Part shown: positions 1-8,777 of the stretch, in pieces
Numbering within the stretch: position 1 is the stretch's first letter
How the letters are laid out: each line of letters begins with the position of its first letter
NCBI GenBank assembly: GCA_028285595.1
Contig: JANQOW010000066.1
Coordinates: 126,350-190,349 of the forward strand
Source of the DNA: Hyphomicrobiales bacterium
GTDB lineage: Bacteria > Pseudomonadota > Alphaproteobacteria > Rhizobiales > CAJQND01
Reading direction: 5' to 3'
Length of the DNA stretch: 64,000 nt
Translations under genes and position numbers: made by a program
The notes under the pieces: generated by a model
Told to the model about the DNA's origin: nothing
Seen by the model: only the letters and a program-made list of their open reading frames with translations
Databases searched by the model: none

Positions 1-148
1 CTACTCCTCGCGAGGCTGGTTGTAGCAGTCTCGCCTGAGTAAAGTTGGCGCGTATTGAATGGCTTTGACGTTCCCCAATTCCAACAACGCTTTCATCCAT
101 CAACACAACGAAGCTAGAGTCCGCTACCTGCCGAGTGGCCTGTTGCAA
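1..148 (-). CDS. possible 5' fragment of an unknown gene leaving the left edge
   Basis: One minus-strand frame stays open from a stop at 158-160 to the left edge, about 49 codons, with possible starts TTG at 148, GTG at 106 and ATG at 100. The predicted peptide has ordinary composition, with a run reading VVLMDESVVGIGERQ, and looks more protein-like than the other frames. No Shine-Dalgarno sequence precedes any candidate start. I do not recognise a family. It could be the start of a divergent gene, a decayed fragment or chance. The part outside the window would decide. Confidence 0.2.
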   Translation of the reverse strand, partial: MQQATRQVADSSFVVLMDESVVGIGERQSHSIRANFTQARLLQPASRGV

Positions 149-860
149 GTGCGAGCATCACGCAGAAACACATGCGCCTTAGGGAGCTAATTCGACACCT
201 TCGGTAGCGCTACAAACGTTTCATACAACGGCTGGGTGTCAAGCAATAGTTTACGACAACTTGTTGTAACAATTGACAATTCCAAGTCCCCTGCCTTCCA
301 GAATTAGCCGAAAAACATTGACGATGTGAGCTTGGCGGTCTAATCATGGGGCGTAGTTGTTTTATGCTTGCAGTGCACAATAGTAGAGTTTTGGCGTGAG
401 TCTGATCTGGGAAGCGAGTGACCTGGAGTGCGGTAGCCATTCTGCGCTTCCGTAGCTCGAAACCAGTTTGATGCGGATTACCAACAGTGCATTGCCCAGC
501 GCGCGGATGAACGGTCGCAAGACACTCTTTCACGTCCGCCGGATTTAGCGGGCTAACTCCTTTCCATTCATTACACATCGAACGCTGCCCCCACCGATTA
601 GGTTTGTGGATCAATGTGCAACACGCGCTGTTTGAGCATCTCCAACGCCGACACACGGCGGACCACTCTGCATACAAGTGAATAATGAAGACCGGAGCAT
701 AGATTCAATTAAAATGTAAAATTCAAATATTTTTGCGAGAAGCAATCATACTCACAGTCTTGCAATCCACATTCAGAGAAAAAGCTGAAATTAATACCTT
801 TAGATGAAGAGTAATATTTTAAAAGCTCACAGAAAATCGAGAAAGAAACGGGGATAAAAC
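149..860. other. gene-poor region upstream of the polysaccharide locus
   Basis: I see no convincing gene here. A 155-codon minus-strand frame at 210-677 has an unnatural composition rich in Cys, Arg and Gln, with no recognisable motif. The last 170 bases before sqdB are markedly AT-rich, including TAATATTTTAAAA around 812-824, and probably hold the promoter of the locus, though I cannot pick a confident -35/-10 pair. A GGGGAT ribosome binding site lies just before the sqdB start. Confidence 0.4.
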
Positions 861-2030
861 ATGAAAATCGTTGTACTTGGCGGAGACGGTTTCTGCGGGT
901 GGCCGACTTCGTTACATCTATCCAACCTTGGCCATGATGTCGTGATTGTCGACAATCTCTCTCGCCGTAACATTGATAACGAACTTGAGGTATCACCACT
1001 CACACCGATTTCGCCGATGAGTGTGAGGTTAGAAGCCTGGAAACGGGTATCGGGTCGCGATATTCGCTTCGTCAACATTGATATTGCGGAAAACTATCAC
1101 AGGTTGCTGACGCTAATAAAAGAGTTCAAGCCGGAATGTGTTGTGCATTTTGCAGAACAAAGGGCCGCTCCATACTCCATGAAATCGTCTTGGCATAAGC
1201 GTTACACTGTCAGCAACAATTTGAATGCCACGAACAACTTGCTCGCGGCCATCGTAGAAGCGGAACGCATCGAAACTCATGTGATCCATCTCGGTACGAT
1301 GGGCGTCTACGGATACAACGATTCAGGTGTTCAGATCCCAGAAGGCTACTTGGAAGTCTATGTTCGTACCGATGACGGTGACGAGCTAAAGCAAGAAATT
1401 CTTTATCCCGCTAATCCGGGAAGTATCTACCATATGACCAAAACTCAAGATCAGTTGATGTTTGGCTTCTACAACCGCAACGACAAGCTCAGGATCACTG
1501 ATCTGCACCAGGGTATTGTTTGGGGAACCCAAACCGCAGAAACTGCCATGGACGGGGACCTCATCAATCGTTTTGACTATGACGGTGACTACGGCACTGT
1601 TCTGAATCGGTTCCTAATGCAGGCAGCGATTGACTACCCCCTCACGGTGCATGGCACTGGAGGCCAGTCGCGGGCTTTCATACACATTCAAGACACCGTG
1701 CGTTGCATTCAACTTGCCGCAGAAAACCCACCCCAAACTGGAGAGCGCGTGCGAATTATCAACCAGATGACTGAAGTGTATCGGGTGCGGGACTTGGCCA
1801 AAGTCGTATCGGATCTGACGGGCGCGGAAGTTCATCATGTCGACAATCCACGCAACGAGGCACCAGAGAACGAATTGCGGGTGGCCAATGACAGCCTACT
1901 GAGGCTAGGCCTTGAGCCCATTACGTTGAAGAACGGTCTGCTTAGTGAGATAAGTGATATCGCTAAGCGTTACTCGGACCGCTGCAACCGGAGCAAAATT
2001 CCTTGCGTGTCCTATTGGTCGAAACGTTAA
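861..2030 (+). CDS. sqdB: UDP-sulfoquinovose synthase (SqdB/SQD1 family)
   Basis: This is a 389-residue short-chain epimerase-type enzyme expected to make UDP-sulfoquinovose from UDP-glucose and sulfite in the cytoplasm. The NAD-binding glycine motif GGDGFCG is at residues 7-13. The family signature HFAEQRAAPYSM is at 96-107, a catalytic Thr is at 146 in HLGTMGVYG, and the YxxxK pair is Tyr190/Lys194. INRFDYDGDYGT near 235-246 and the GGQSRAF segment also match SQD1/SqdB rather than generic epimerases. SqdB normally feeds the sulfolipid SQDG. Here it heads a flippase, polymerase and glycosyltransferase locus, so the sugar may enter a surface glycan, as Agl3 does for Sulfolobus N-glycans. The family call is firm; the glycan role is inference. 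The 3' end overlaps the next reading frame. Confidence 0.88.
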   Translation: MKIVVLGGDGFCGWPTSLHLSNLGHDVVIVDNLSRRNIDNELEVSPLTPISPMSVRLEAWKRVSGRDIRFVNIDIAENYHRLLTLIKEFKPECVVHFAEQRAAPYSMKSSWHKRYTVSNNLNATNNLLAAIVEAERIETHVIHLGTMGVYGYNDSGVQIPEGYLEVYVRTDDGDELKQEILYPANPGSIYHMTKTQDQLMFGFYNRNDKLRITDLHQGIVWGTQTAETAMDGDLINRFDYDGDYGTVLNRFLMQAAIDYPLTVHGTGGQSRAFIHIQDTVRCIQLAAENPPQTGERVRIINQMTEVYRVRDLAKVVSDLTGAEVHHVDNPRNEAPENELRVANDSLLRLGLEPITLKNGLLSEISDIAKRYSDRCNRSKIPCVSYWSKR

Positions 2031-3444
2031 CTGCCGTCGGCACGTCGAAATTGGAGTAAGACAGACGTCAAGCATTTCGAAGCGTATTCATCCGTGGATT
2101 GAGCGGAACCTTCGCGCTCGTGGTGGAAAGATCGCTTTGGCAAGCTTAGCGATTGCGCTATCTCGCACGGCGACGATGGTCTTGCCACTCTTTACCATTC
2201 CATGGTCAGTGAACTATCTGGGCAGCGAACGATTTGGCATGTGGATCGCCGCCACGTCCCTGATGCCGCTTTTGGCGTTTTTTGGCGGCGGCGTCGGTAA
2301 CTCACTTCTCAATGCAGTCTCGCGTGCTCACGCCCAAGCAGACAATCAGAAACTGAGAGTGGTCGTTGGCACTGCCCTAGCCATGACCATGTTTCTGGCG
2401 GCGCTTGTTCTTACCATCGGCCTCATCGCCGCTTATGCTCTGCCTTGGGGCAACTTGCTTGGCCTTAAATCACCCGTGGCGCTGGCCGAGGTAAGAGCGG
2501 TGATTGCGACTGTGATCGTAGCAATTGCCCTTGGGTTTCTGACCAATATCGGGACCAAGGTCCGCACGGGATTACAACAGATACCTGCAGTGGCCGCTCT
2601 CGAAATCTTAGGCACGATTGTAGTTCTGCCGGTCTTGCTACTGGCGATCCATCAGCAGATGTCCACAGCATGGTTGGTCGCAGCGGTTGTGCTCGTGCCA
2701 CTAATTGTAAAGGGAGCGGGCTATGCGATCTTCTTCATCAACAATCCCGGATTACGCCCAGGAAGCAGTGATATAGACCCACGAGTTGCCCGAGATTTGG
2801 CCGCAGGCAGCGGTATGTTTCTGGTCACGACGATTGCCCATGGAGTGGCCGTCGCCTCCGACAATCTCTTGATTGCTAATATCATCGGCGCGCACGCGGT
2901 TTCCGATTACTCCATTGTGTTACGCCTGTTCATGATCCCTCTTTTTGTTGCGAGTTTTGTCTATGGCGCACAGTGGCCGGTTTATGCCGAGGCTGCCGCG
3001 AAAAACGAACTGGCATGGATCAGAAAGACATTTTTTAGAACAATCTCTATCGCGGCTCTCTCAGCGGTCATCATGTCTGCAACGATGTTTTGGTTGGTTG
3101 ATGAGATTCTAGTGCTTTGGGTGGGAGACGCGGTCACGCCCAGTCCCCTTCTATGCGCGGCCGCAGCCTTTTATGCGGTCCTTGTCGTCGTCGTGCGTGG
3201 CTATCAGAATCTGTTTTTTGCCCTGGACGAAAGAAAAACTCAGATACGCCTCAGTGTATTAATGGCCACTGTGAATGTCGCACTGACAATCTATCTGTTG
3301 CATAGGGTGGGCGCGGAAGGCGCTCTCATTGCAACGAATATCTCTTATGTGGTGTGTCTAATACTTCCGTATTCTATACTGTGTTGGATGCGGCTCTCAG
3401 CAAAACGCCCATCCGGAGTTTCGCCATTGGCCCGGCGGCCTTAG
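1954..3444 (+). CDS. Wzx-type polysaccharide flippase (MATE/MOP-like)
   Basis: This integral membrane protein has about 12 predicted helices and the look of O-antigen/EPS flippases. An early helix carries positive residues and a conserved SERFGMW-like loop, followed by paired hydrophobic segments to the C-terminus. It would move lipid-linked repeat units across the inner membrane. The longest frame starts at GTG 1954 inside sqdB, giving 496 aa with a polar, atypical N-terminus. A TTG at 2137 behind GGAAAG gives 435 aa and starts at the first helix, close to usual family length. The real start is probably between these two. Downstream is the polymerase-like gene, 28 bases away. Confidence 0.8.
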   Translation: MISLSVTRTAATGAKFLACPIGRNVNCRRHVEIGVRQTSSISKRIHPWIERNLRARGGKIALASLAIALSRTATMVLPLFTIPWSVNYLGSERFGMWIAATSLMPLLAFFGGGVGNSLLNAVSRAHAQADNQKLRVVVGTALAMTMFLAALVLTIGLIAAYALPWGNLLGLKSPVALAEVRAVIATVIVAIALGFLTNIGTKVRTGLQQIPAVAALEILGTIVVLPVLLLAIHQQMSTAWLVAAVVLVPLIVKGAGYAIFFINNPGLRPGSSDIDPRVARDLAAGSGMFLVTTIAHGVAVASDNLLIANIIGAHAVSDYSIVLRLFMIPLFVASFVYGAQWPVYAEAAAKNELAWIRKTFFRTISIAALSAVIMSATMFWLVDEILVLWVGDAVTPSPLLCAAAAFYAVLVVVVRGYQNLFFALDERKTQIRLSVLMATVNVALTIYLLHRVGAEGALIATNISYVVCLILPYSILCWMRLSAKRPSGVSPLARRP

Positions 3445-3472
3445 GTGTCAAGATGTTGGCTAACCGGTTAGT

Positions 3473-4825
3473 ATGACGCGATCGACGTTCAGATCCTCTC
3501 GTTGGCAAGGGCCCCGTCAGGCTTGGCCCCAACATCGTGGCTTTCAAGCCTCGCCCAGGCTACCCGCCTCGACTTACGTGATCACAACCGCGTTCCTCTT
3601 GTCTGTTGCAGGCTACCTAACGTTCGCGCCGCTGTTTCAGTTGCTCACGCCGGGGAGCGCACTGTCTTCTATCCTGTTGCGGGCAGGAGTATTACTCCTG
3701 TGCGTCGCAATATTAATGTACAGGCATCCCAGCAACTCCCGCACCTTGCTCTTAATCACGCCATTACTTGTTTTCTTGGTGCTCTACACAATAAGGTTAA
3801 GCGACAATATCATACTGCTCGGTTTGGAATGGAAGGTTCAACCAACGATAGCCTACAGCATGCTAATTGGCGGCGGCCTGATTCCTGCCCTTGTTCTTTC
3901 CCAATCGGTGCATCTCATTGACGAGAGAGCGCTCGTTCGGCTCCAATGGTTGTTCTGCTGTGGCTTCTTGTTATTTTTGGCCTTGAATTGGGATGCAATC
4001 CAAGCTGCTGCAGAATTTCGCAGAGCATCTCTCGAAAAACTGAATGCAATTAGTTTCGCGTGGATCACCACCTACTATGCGATCTTTTTTGCAATTCTCA
4101 GAACGAGAACGCTTTCGGCGACAGCGGCCCGCTTTGCTCTGGTCTTGGTTCTGTTGGGACTAGCCGCTTATTCTCAAGGGCGTGGACCAGTTATCGGCAC
4201 GGGCTTCGCGCTCGTCGTCTATGGACTTTGCATCCGTGGAAAGCATCGCCGATACTTGGTTTACGCGCTGATTGCTTCTACCATTGGGTTCGCGGCCCTC
4301 CCCTCGGTGCTCGGCATCAACCTAATCGATATAGCGCTTGAGCGCTTCTTGTTCGACTCGATCGACCAAGACGCGTCGGCCCAGGGGCGCCTAATGGCTT
4401 GGCGAGCTTCCTGGGCCCAATTTCTGCAAAATCCGTTATTCGGCAACATCGTGTATGAACCGGTTCTTCAAAGGTATCCTCACAACCTCTTTCTCGAATC
4501 CCTCATCTCGCTTGGAATCCTGGGCACCACTGTTCTGGGTATACACCTTTTGATTTCAGTACGCTCAGTTCTGCAACTCTTGAGATCAGAACAAAACACA
4601 CTTTTGCATCGATTTGTGGGGATCTTATTCTTCAAAGAATTGATACAAGTACAATTAAGTGGTGCGATTTGGAGTAATACAGCTTTTTGGATCTTGTCAG
4701 CCAGTGCAATCGGGCTCGCGGTCCAGCACAGGTACGCTACGCGCCAAGGTTGGACTGCATCGAGAAGGACTGCAACAAGGCAACCCGGAAGTGCCGCAAG
4801 ACCTTTCTTGAAACCGAATGTGTAG
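3473..4825 (+). CDS. O-antigen ligase/polymerase family protein (Wzy-like)
   Basis: This 450-residue polytopic membrane protein has about 32 polar N-terminal residues, then 10-12 hydrophobic segments. The large periplasmic-loop region, near residues 300-350, has GRLMAWRASW, NPLFGN and YPHNLFLESLISLGILG. That pattern is typical of PF04932 (Wzy polymerases and WaaL ligases). It would polymerise or transfer the repeat unit delivered by the flippase upstream. Ligase and polymerase cannot be told apart from sequence alone, but its place between wzx-like and glycosyltransferase genes favours Wzy. Its stop overlaps the next start by eight bases, suggesting coupled translation. Confidence 0.8.
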   Translation: MTRSTFRSSRWQGPRQAWPQHRGFQASPRLPASTYVITTAFLLSVAGYLTFAPLFQLLTPGSALSSILLRAGVLLLCVAILMYRHPSNSRTLLLITPLLVFLVLYTIRLSDNIILLGLEWKVQPTIAYSMLIGGGLIPALVLSQSVHLIDERALVRLQWLFCCGFLLFLALNWDAIQAAAEFRRASLEKLNAISFAWITTYYAIFFAILRTRTLSATAARFALVLVLLGLAAYSQGRGPVIGTGFALVVYGLCIRGKHRRYLVYALIASTIGFAALPSVLGINLIDIALERFLFDSIDQDASAQGRLMAWRASWAQFLQNPLFGNIVYEPVLQRYPHNLFLESLISLGILGTTVLGIHLLISVRSVLQLLRSEQNTLLHRFVGILFFKELIQVQLSGAIWSNTAFWILSASAIGLAVQHRYATRQGWTASRRTATRQPGSAARPFLKPNV

Positions 4826-5975
4826 CGCCCAAAAGTCGCGAGTTATCGTGGTGCAGCCGACCGTACCCACGTACCGGGTTAGCTTCTTCGATCAAATCAG
4901 CGACAAGCTTGGACCACTGTTCAAAGTTTATGCCTCACGACAGAACATGGGCGTGCTGACAGCCAATCGTACGACCCAAGAATGGGAAGTGCCACTTGGT
5001 CAAGTCTTGCGACTGCTGCCCGGAGTGGAATGGCAATCTGGGGCACTCAGCATTCCGATCCGCCGAGGCGACATCCTGGTTGTTTGGGGGTCCGCGCGGG
5101 CACTCACCAACATTGCTCTCCTCATAAAATGCCGCCTTAAGGGCGCGAAGACGGTTTGGTGGGGGCACTATTGGTCATCCACGAGCAAGAAATGGACCGC
5201 CAACATCCGCCTCGGGATCATGCGACTGAGCGAGTACCTTTTGTTCTACACTGACTTGGAAGTGGCGGAGTACTTGGCCTCCCGTCGCGACGGCCGCGAG
5301 CCAAATGTGTTCGCTCTGAACAATGGTATCGACACAACCAACATCGTTCACCTGAGAGCTGCATATAAGGCGGAAACCCGGTTACGCCGAGTACTTTTCA
5401 TTGGACGACTGAGCAAAAAAGCAGACCTCAGCACCCTGATACGCTCACTGTCATTGCCGGAATGCAGTGATATCGAACTTGATATCATTGGGGAAGGTGT
5501 TGAGGAAACGCGGATGCGAGCCCTTGCGCAGGAGTTGGGTCTCGGCCAACGCATAACATGGCACGGAGGTCTGACCGACGAAGCAAGGATCGCTCCAATC
5601 GCCAATCAGTGCCAGGCCTTTGTCTATCCTGGTCCGGTTGGCTTAAGCCTCATTCACGGACTGAGTTATGGCCTTCCGGCAATTGTGCACAATGATCGCT
5701 GGAGTAATGGCCCAGAGATCGCGGCGCACGATGAAGGAACCAACGGGCTGACCTTCACTCGCGGCGATGCGGCGTCCTTGGCAGATTGTATGGCCTCACT
5801 GCTCTCCAATCCGGAAAGACTGAACGCAATGTCGCGGGCGGCGGTGGAAACTACCCGAGAGAATTTCAATACGGAAAAGATGGCCGAGCGCTTTTGCCAC
5901 GCAATCACCACGATCCAATTAAAGGACGCAGTGCTTGATGGAAAGGACGAACGTGCGTCGGGTGGATCATCATGA
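4818..5975 (+). CDS. glycosyltransferase family 4 protein
   Basis: This 385-residue cytoplasmic GT-B enzyme has the C-terminal GT4 nucleotide-sugar domain: FIGRLSKKADLSTLI near the middle, IIGEGVEE, then WHGGLTDEARIAPI and VGLSLIHGLSYGLPAIV. The usual EX7E element is modified, with a serine/isoleucine context in place of the first Glu. That departs from typical GT4 enzymes and may affect retention of the canonical mechanism. The N-terminal half is poorly conserved and probably binds acceptor. ATG at 4818 overlaps the end of the polymerase gene, and the 3' end overlaps the next GT4 gene through ATGA. Either this or the following enzyme could transfer sulfoquinovose, by analogy with the GT4 enzyme SqdX; that is speculative. 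Confidence 0.85.
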   Translation: MCSAQKSRVIVVQPTVPTYRVSFFDQISDKLGPLFKVYASRQNMGVLTANRTTQEWEVPLGQVLRLLPGVEWQSGALSIPIRRGDILVVWGSARALTNIALLIKCRLKGAKTVWWGHYWSSTSKKWTANIRLGIMRLSEYLLFYTDLEVAEYLASRRDGREPNVFALNNGIDTTNIVHLRAAYKAETRLRRVLFIGRLSKKADLSTLIRSLSLPECSDIELDIIGEGVEETRMRALAQELGLGQRITWHGGLTDEARIAPIANQCQAFVYPGPVGLSLIHGLSYGLPAIVHNDRWSNGPEIAAHDEGTNGLTFTRGDAASLADCMASLLSNPERLNAMSRAAVETTRENFNTEKMAERFCHAITTIQLKDAVLDGKDERASGGSS

Positions 5976-7114
5976 GAGTGGCGATGGTCACGGCCGCGCT
6001 TTCCCACGTGGGCGGAGGGGTGTCCGCCGTTGTGGAGCAACTGTCGCGCGCGGTCGCAGATACGGGCGTCGAAGTTGCTGTTTTTGGGCCTGAAGACGAA
6101 CAATGGACATCTGGCTGCAAGGACGCATGGAACGGTGCAAAAGCATACGCGCTGCCCCGCCTTGGGCCTGCAGCCATCGGCTACATGCCGAGTATGGTAA
6201 GCCGTCTCGTTGAGTGGGCACCTGACGTTGTGCATACGCATGGAATATGGATGCACACATCCCGGTCCGTAATGCAGTGGTCACAATTAGCCGGACGACC
6301 GTATCTGGTTTCGCCACACGGAATGCTATCGTCAACCGCGTTGAAATTCTCCCCGCTCAAGAAGCAGGTGGCAACTCTGTTGTATCAAGCGCAGAGTTTT
6401 AAGAGCGCCACGGCGCTGCATGCAACGTGCACGGCTGAGATTGAGGAAATTCGGGCTTATGGACTAAAACAGCCGATTGCCCTTTTTGCTAACGGCGTTG
6501 AAATCGCTGCATCAGCGACCAAAACGTCCTCGGAACCAACATTCCGTATCTTGTCTCTTGGTCGCATCCACCCGAAGAAGGGTCTAGATCGTCTCATCAG
6601 AGCTTGGGCTGCGTTAGAGAACGAGTTTCCCAGATGGAGCCTTGATCTCGTCGGTCCTGACGAGAATGGATATAGAGGTAAACTGGAAAACCTCGTGAGG
6701 TCCCTGGGTCTCCAGCGCGTTACAGTTCGTAATCCGGTTTTTGGCCAAGCCAAGCTGGATTGTCTTTCAGGCGCTGAGATATTCGCCCTACCGACCCTCA
6801 ATGAAAACTTCGCTCTGACCGTCGCCGAGAGCCTGATGTGCGGAACGCCGGTTATCTCCACCAAAGGCGCCCCGTGGCAGGGCCTCGAAACCAACAAATG
6901 TGGCTGGTGGATCGATCATGGAGAGGCGCCGCTCACGAATGCGTTGCGGAACGCAATGACCTTATCTCCCGAGGAGCGGGCAGACATGGGCCTTCGTGGC
7001 CGCAAATGGATTGAACAAGCGTACTCTTGGCCAACGATTGCCAGTGAGGCTTGCGCGGTATATCGCTGGCTCGCGTCACCTGGATCTATGCCAAAAAACG
7101 TCCAAATAGATTAA
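5972..7114 (+). CDS. glycosyltransferase family 4 protein
   Basis: This 380-residue GT-B enzyme has both halves recognisable. The N-terminal acceptor domain has GGGVSAVVEQLSRA and PDVVHTHGIWM. The C-terminal donor domain has LSLGRIHPKKGLDRLI, LDLVGPDENGY and NENFALTVAESLMCGTPVI, which carries the EX7E motif (E-NFALTVA-E). It is expected to add a sugar to the lipid-linked repeat unit at the inner face of the membrane. Its start overlaps the stop of the preceding GT4 gene by four bases (ATGA), a sign of translational coupling. The donor and acceptor sugars cannot be told from sequence. Confidence 0.88.
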   Translation: MRVAMVTAALSHVGGGVSAVVEQLSRAVADTGVEVAVFGPEDEQWTSGCKDAWNGAKAYALPRLGPAAIGYMPSMVSRLVEWAPDVVHTHGIWMHTSRSVMQWSQLAGRPYLVSPHGMLSSTALKFSPLKKQVATLLYQAQSFKSATALHATCTAEIEEIRAYGLKQPIALFANGVEIAASATKTSSEPTFRILSLGRIHPKKGLDRLIRAWAALENEFPRWSLDLVGPDENGYRGKLENLVRSLGLQRVTVRNPVFGQAKLDCLSGAEIFALPTLNENFALTVAESLMCGTPVISTKGAPWQGLETNKCGWWIDHGEAPLTNALRNAMTLSPEERADMGLRGRKWIEQAYSWPTIASEACAVYRWLASPGSMPKNVQID

Positions 7115-7238
7115 GCCAGGAGACCGGTCCCGCCACTATTGCTGGGAAGGCAATCAACAGCGGCCGAATTTAAAATGCAAGCTGCTGCGATCGCCGCGCA
7201 CAGCATCACACGTTGCGATTAGGTAGAGAGGGCACCCA

Positions 7239-8111
7239 ATGCTCAATAAAGTGCTCACAAAGATGCGTAAGGATGGGATTGGCGCGACCGTGCAGGCCGC
7301 TGTCCACAAGTCGCGCATGTGGTACAACAAGCCAAGCCTCCAAGTGACATCGACCAGCCTCCGCATCGTCAGACTGGGTAGCAGTTACGGTGGCTGGGAC
7401 ATATTAGATGTCCCCTCCAGGCTCAGCGGAGCGAGTGTCGTCACCTGTGGAGCCGGCGAAGACATTACATTCGATGTCGCACTCGCCCAAATCGGCTGCC
7501 GCGTTGTGATTGTCGATCCCACGCCGCGTGCTGTGAGACACGTAACGGAAGTGCTTTCGCGCGTAGGCGAGGCCTCTGAGGCTTCTCTGGTGAATGGCGG
7601 ACGCCAAGTTCCAGAGGCGTACAATCTTTCCGCAATTGAAAGCGGACAGATCACGTTGGTAATAAAAGCGCTGTGGACCGAGGCGGGCACCGTGAAATTC
7701 TTTGAGCCCTGCAATGCGGAAAACGTCTCTCATTCAATTGTGAACATACAGAACGATCAAGATCAAAATCAGATCGACGGTTACATCGAAGTGCCTGCAA
7801 CAACGCTGGAAACGTTATTGTCGGACCTAGGTATCGACAGCCTAGAATTGCTGAAGCTGGACATCGAGGGAGCTGAGATTGCGGTTTTGACAGACTTAGC
7901 GCGCGGCAAGCTTCGCCCAACGCAATTGCTCGTGGAGTTCGATGGACTGCTCTACCCGTCCAGCCAAACCACCAACGACGTTCGTCGCGTGGATGCTATT
8001 CTTCGCGGCATTGGCTATCGATGCTATCATACGGACGGACAGGCAAACTATCTGTACGCCTTGCAAGATCAGGTTGAACGCTTGGAGCAAGAGGCTTTAA
8101 CACTGTCGTAA
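7239..8111 (+). CDS. FkbM-family SAM-dependent methyltransferase
   Basis: This 290-residue protein has the FkbM pattern: a class I Rossmann start, CGAGEDITFDVALAQIG, with an acidic strand end at IVDPTPRA, and the signature LLKLDIEGAEIAVL near residues 205-218. FkbM enzymes O-methylate sugars in polysaccharides and natural products. Here it probably methylates a residue of the surface glycan. A GAGAGGG ribosome binding site precedes ATG 7239. The 124-base gap upstream holds no other gene I can see. The family call is firm; substrate and position are unknown. Confidence 0.82.
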   Translation: MLNKVLTKMRKDGIGATVQAAVHKSRMWYNKPSLQVTSTSLRIVRLGSSYGGWDILDVPSRLSGASVVTCGAGEDITFDVALAQIGCRVVIVDPTPRAVRHVTEVLSRVGEASEASLVNGGRQVPEAYNLSAIESGQITLVIKALWTEAGTVKFFEPCNAENVSHSIVNIQNDQDQNQIDGYIEVPATTLETLLSDLGIDSLELLKLDIEGAEIAVLTDLARGKLRPTQLLVEFDGLLYPSSQTTNDVRRVDAILRGIGYRCYHTDGQANYLYALQDQVERLEQEALTLS

Positions 8112-8180
8112 ACGGAGGACGTTCCTGGCACTCAATGACCTGCAAGCAGCGGCATTCTCAATTCACTTACAAAGACTCCC

Positions 8181-8750
8181 ATGCAACTTGACGTAACAGC
8201 CAATCGCGGAATGCAGAAGTGGACTGCAAGAGAGCAGTTGGGCAGGGTATTCTGGATAATCGGATACCTGGCATTTCGATGCAGCCCGCGTCAGCTATGG
8301 GGATGGCGAAACTCTATTTTGCGTATGTTCGGCGCGAGGATCGGAAAAGAGGTACACATCTATCCAAGCGTCAGGATCACAATTCCATGGAATCTCGACA
8401 TTGGCGATCAGGTCGGGATCGGCGACCGTGCCATTCTCTACGCACTGGGCCCCATCACGATAAAGTCGACAGCAACTGTGTCACAAGGTGCGCACCTATG
8501 TGCTGGGTCACATGATTACCGTGACCCGAGAATGCCGCTTTTAAAGCCGCCTATCGTGATTGGTGAAGGCGCGTGGGTGTGCGCGGACGCGTTTATTGGC
8601 CCGGGCGTCACGATCGGCTCAAGCGCCATTGTCGGTGCGCGCGCGGTTGCAGTCAAAGATGTGCGTGCCGGTGACATTGTCGGCGGCAACCCCGCCCGCA
8701 TCATTGGGACTCGCGCACCCTCCGATGCAAACCAAACAGAGTCGCGATAA
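8181..8750 (+). CDS. WcaF-like hexapeptide-repeat acetyltransferase
   Basis: This 189-residue left-handed beta-helix protein has imperfect hexapeptide repeats from about residue 60 to 170 (IGKEVHIYPSV, IGDQVGIGD, IGEGAWVCADAFIGPGVTIG). It has the acetyl-CoA/catalytic segment GSHDYRDP, with the active-site His of this family, and ends in the GNPARIIG motif typical of WcaF/NodL-like O-acetyltransferases. It probably O-acetylates the polysaccharide repeat unit using acetyl-CoA in the cytoplasm. It lies between a methyltransferase and a glycosyltransferase gene in the same direction. The acceptor sugar cannot be deduced. Confidence 0.85.
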   Translation: MQLDVTANRGMQKWTAREQLGRVFWIIGYLAFRCSPRQLWGWRNSILRMFGARIGKEVHIYPSVRITIPWNLDIGDQVGIGDRAILYALGPITIKSTATVSQGAHLCAGSHDYRDPRMPLLKPPIVIGEGAWVCADAFIGPGVTIGSSAIVGARAVAVKDVRAGDIVGGNPARIIGTRAPSDANQTESR

Positions 8751-8777
8751 GACATCTTCGCTGAGACGGTACCAGCT

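Noticed and set aside
210-677. 155-codon minus-strand open frame upstream of sqdB
   Set aside because: Composition rich in Cys, Arg and Gln, no motif or ribosome site, and no sign of a transposase or other family.
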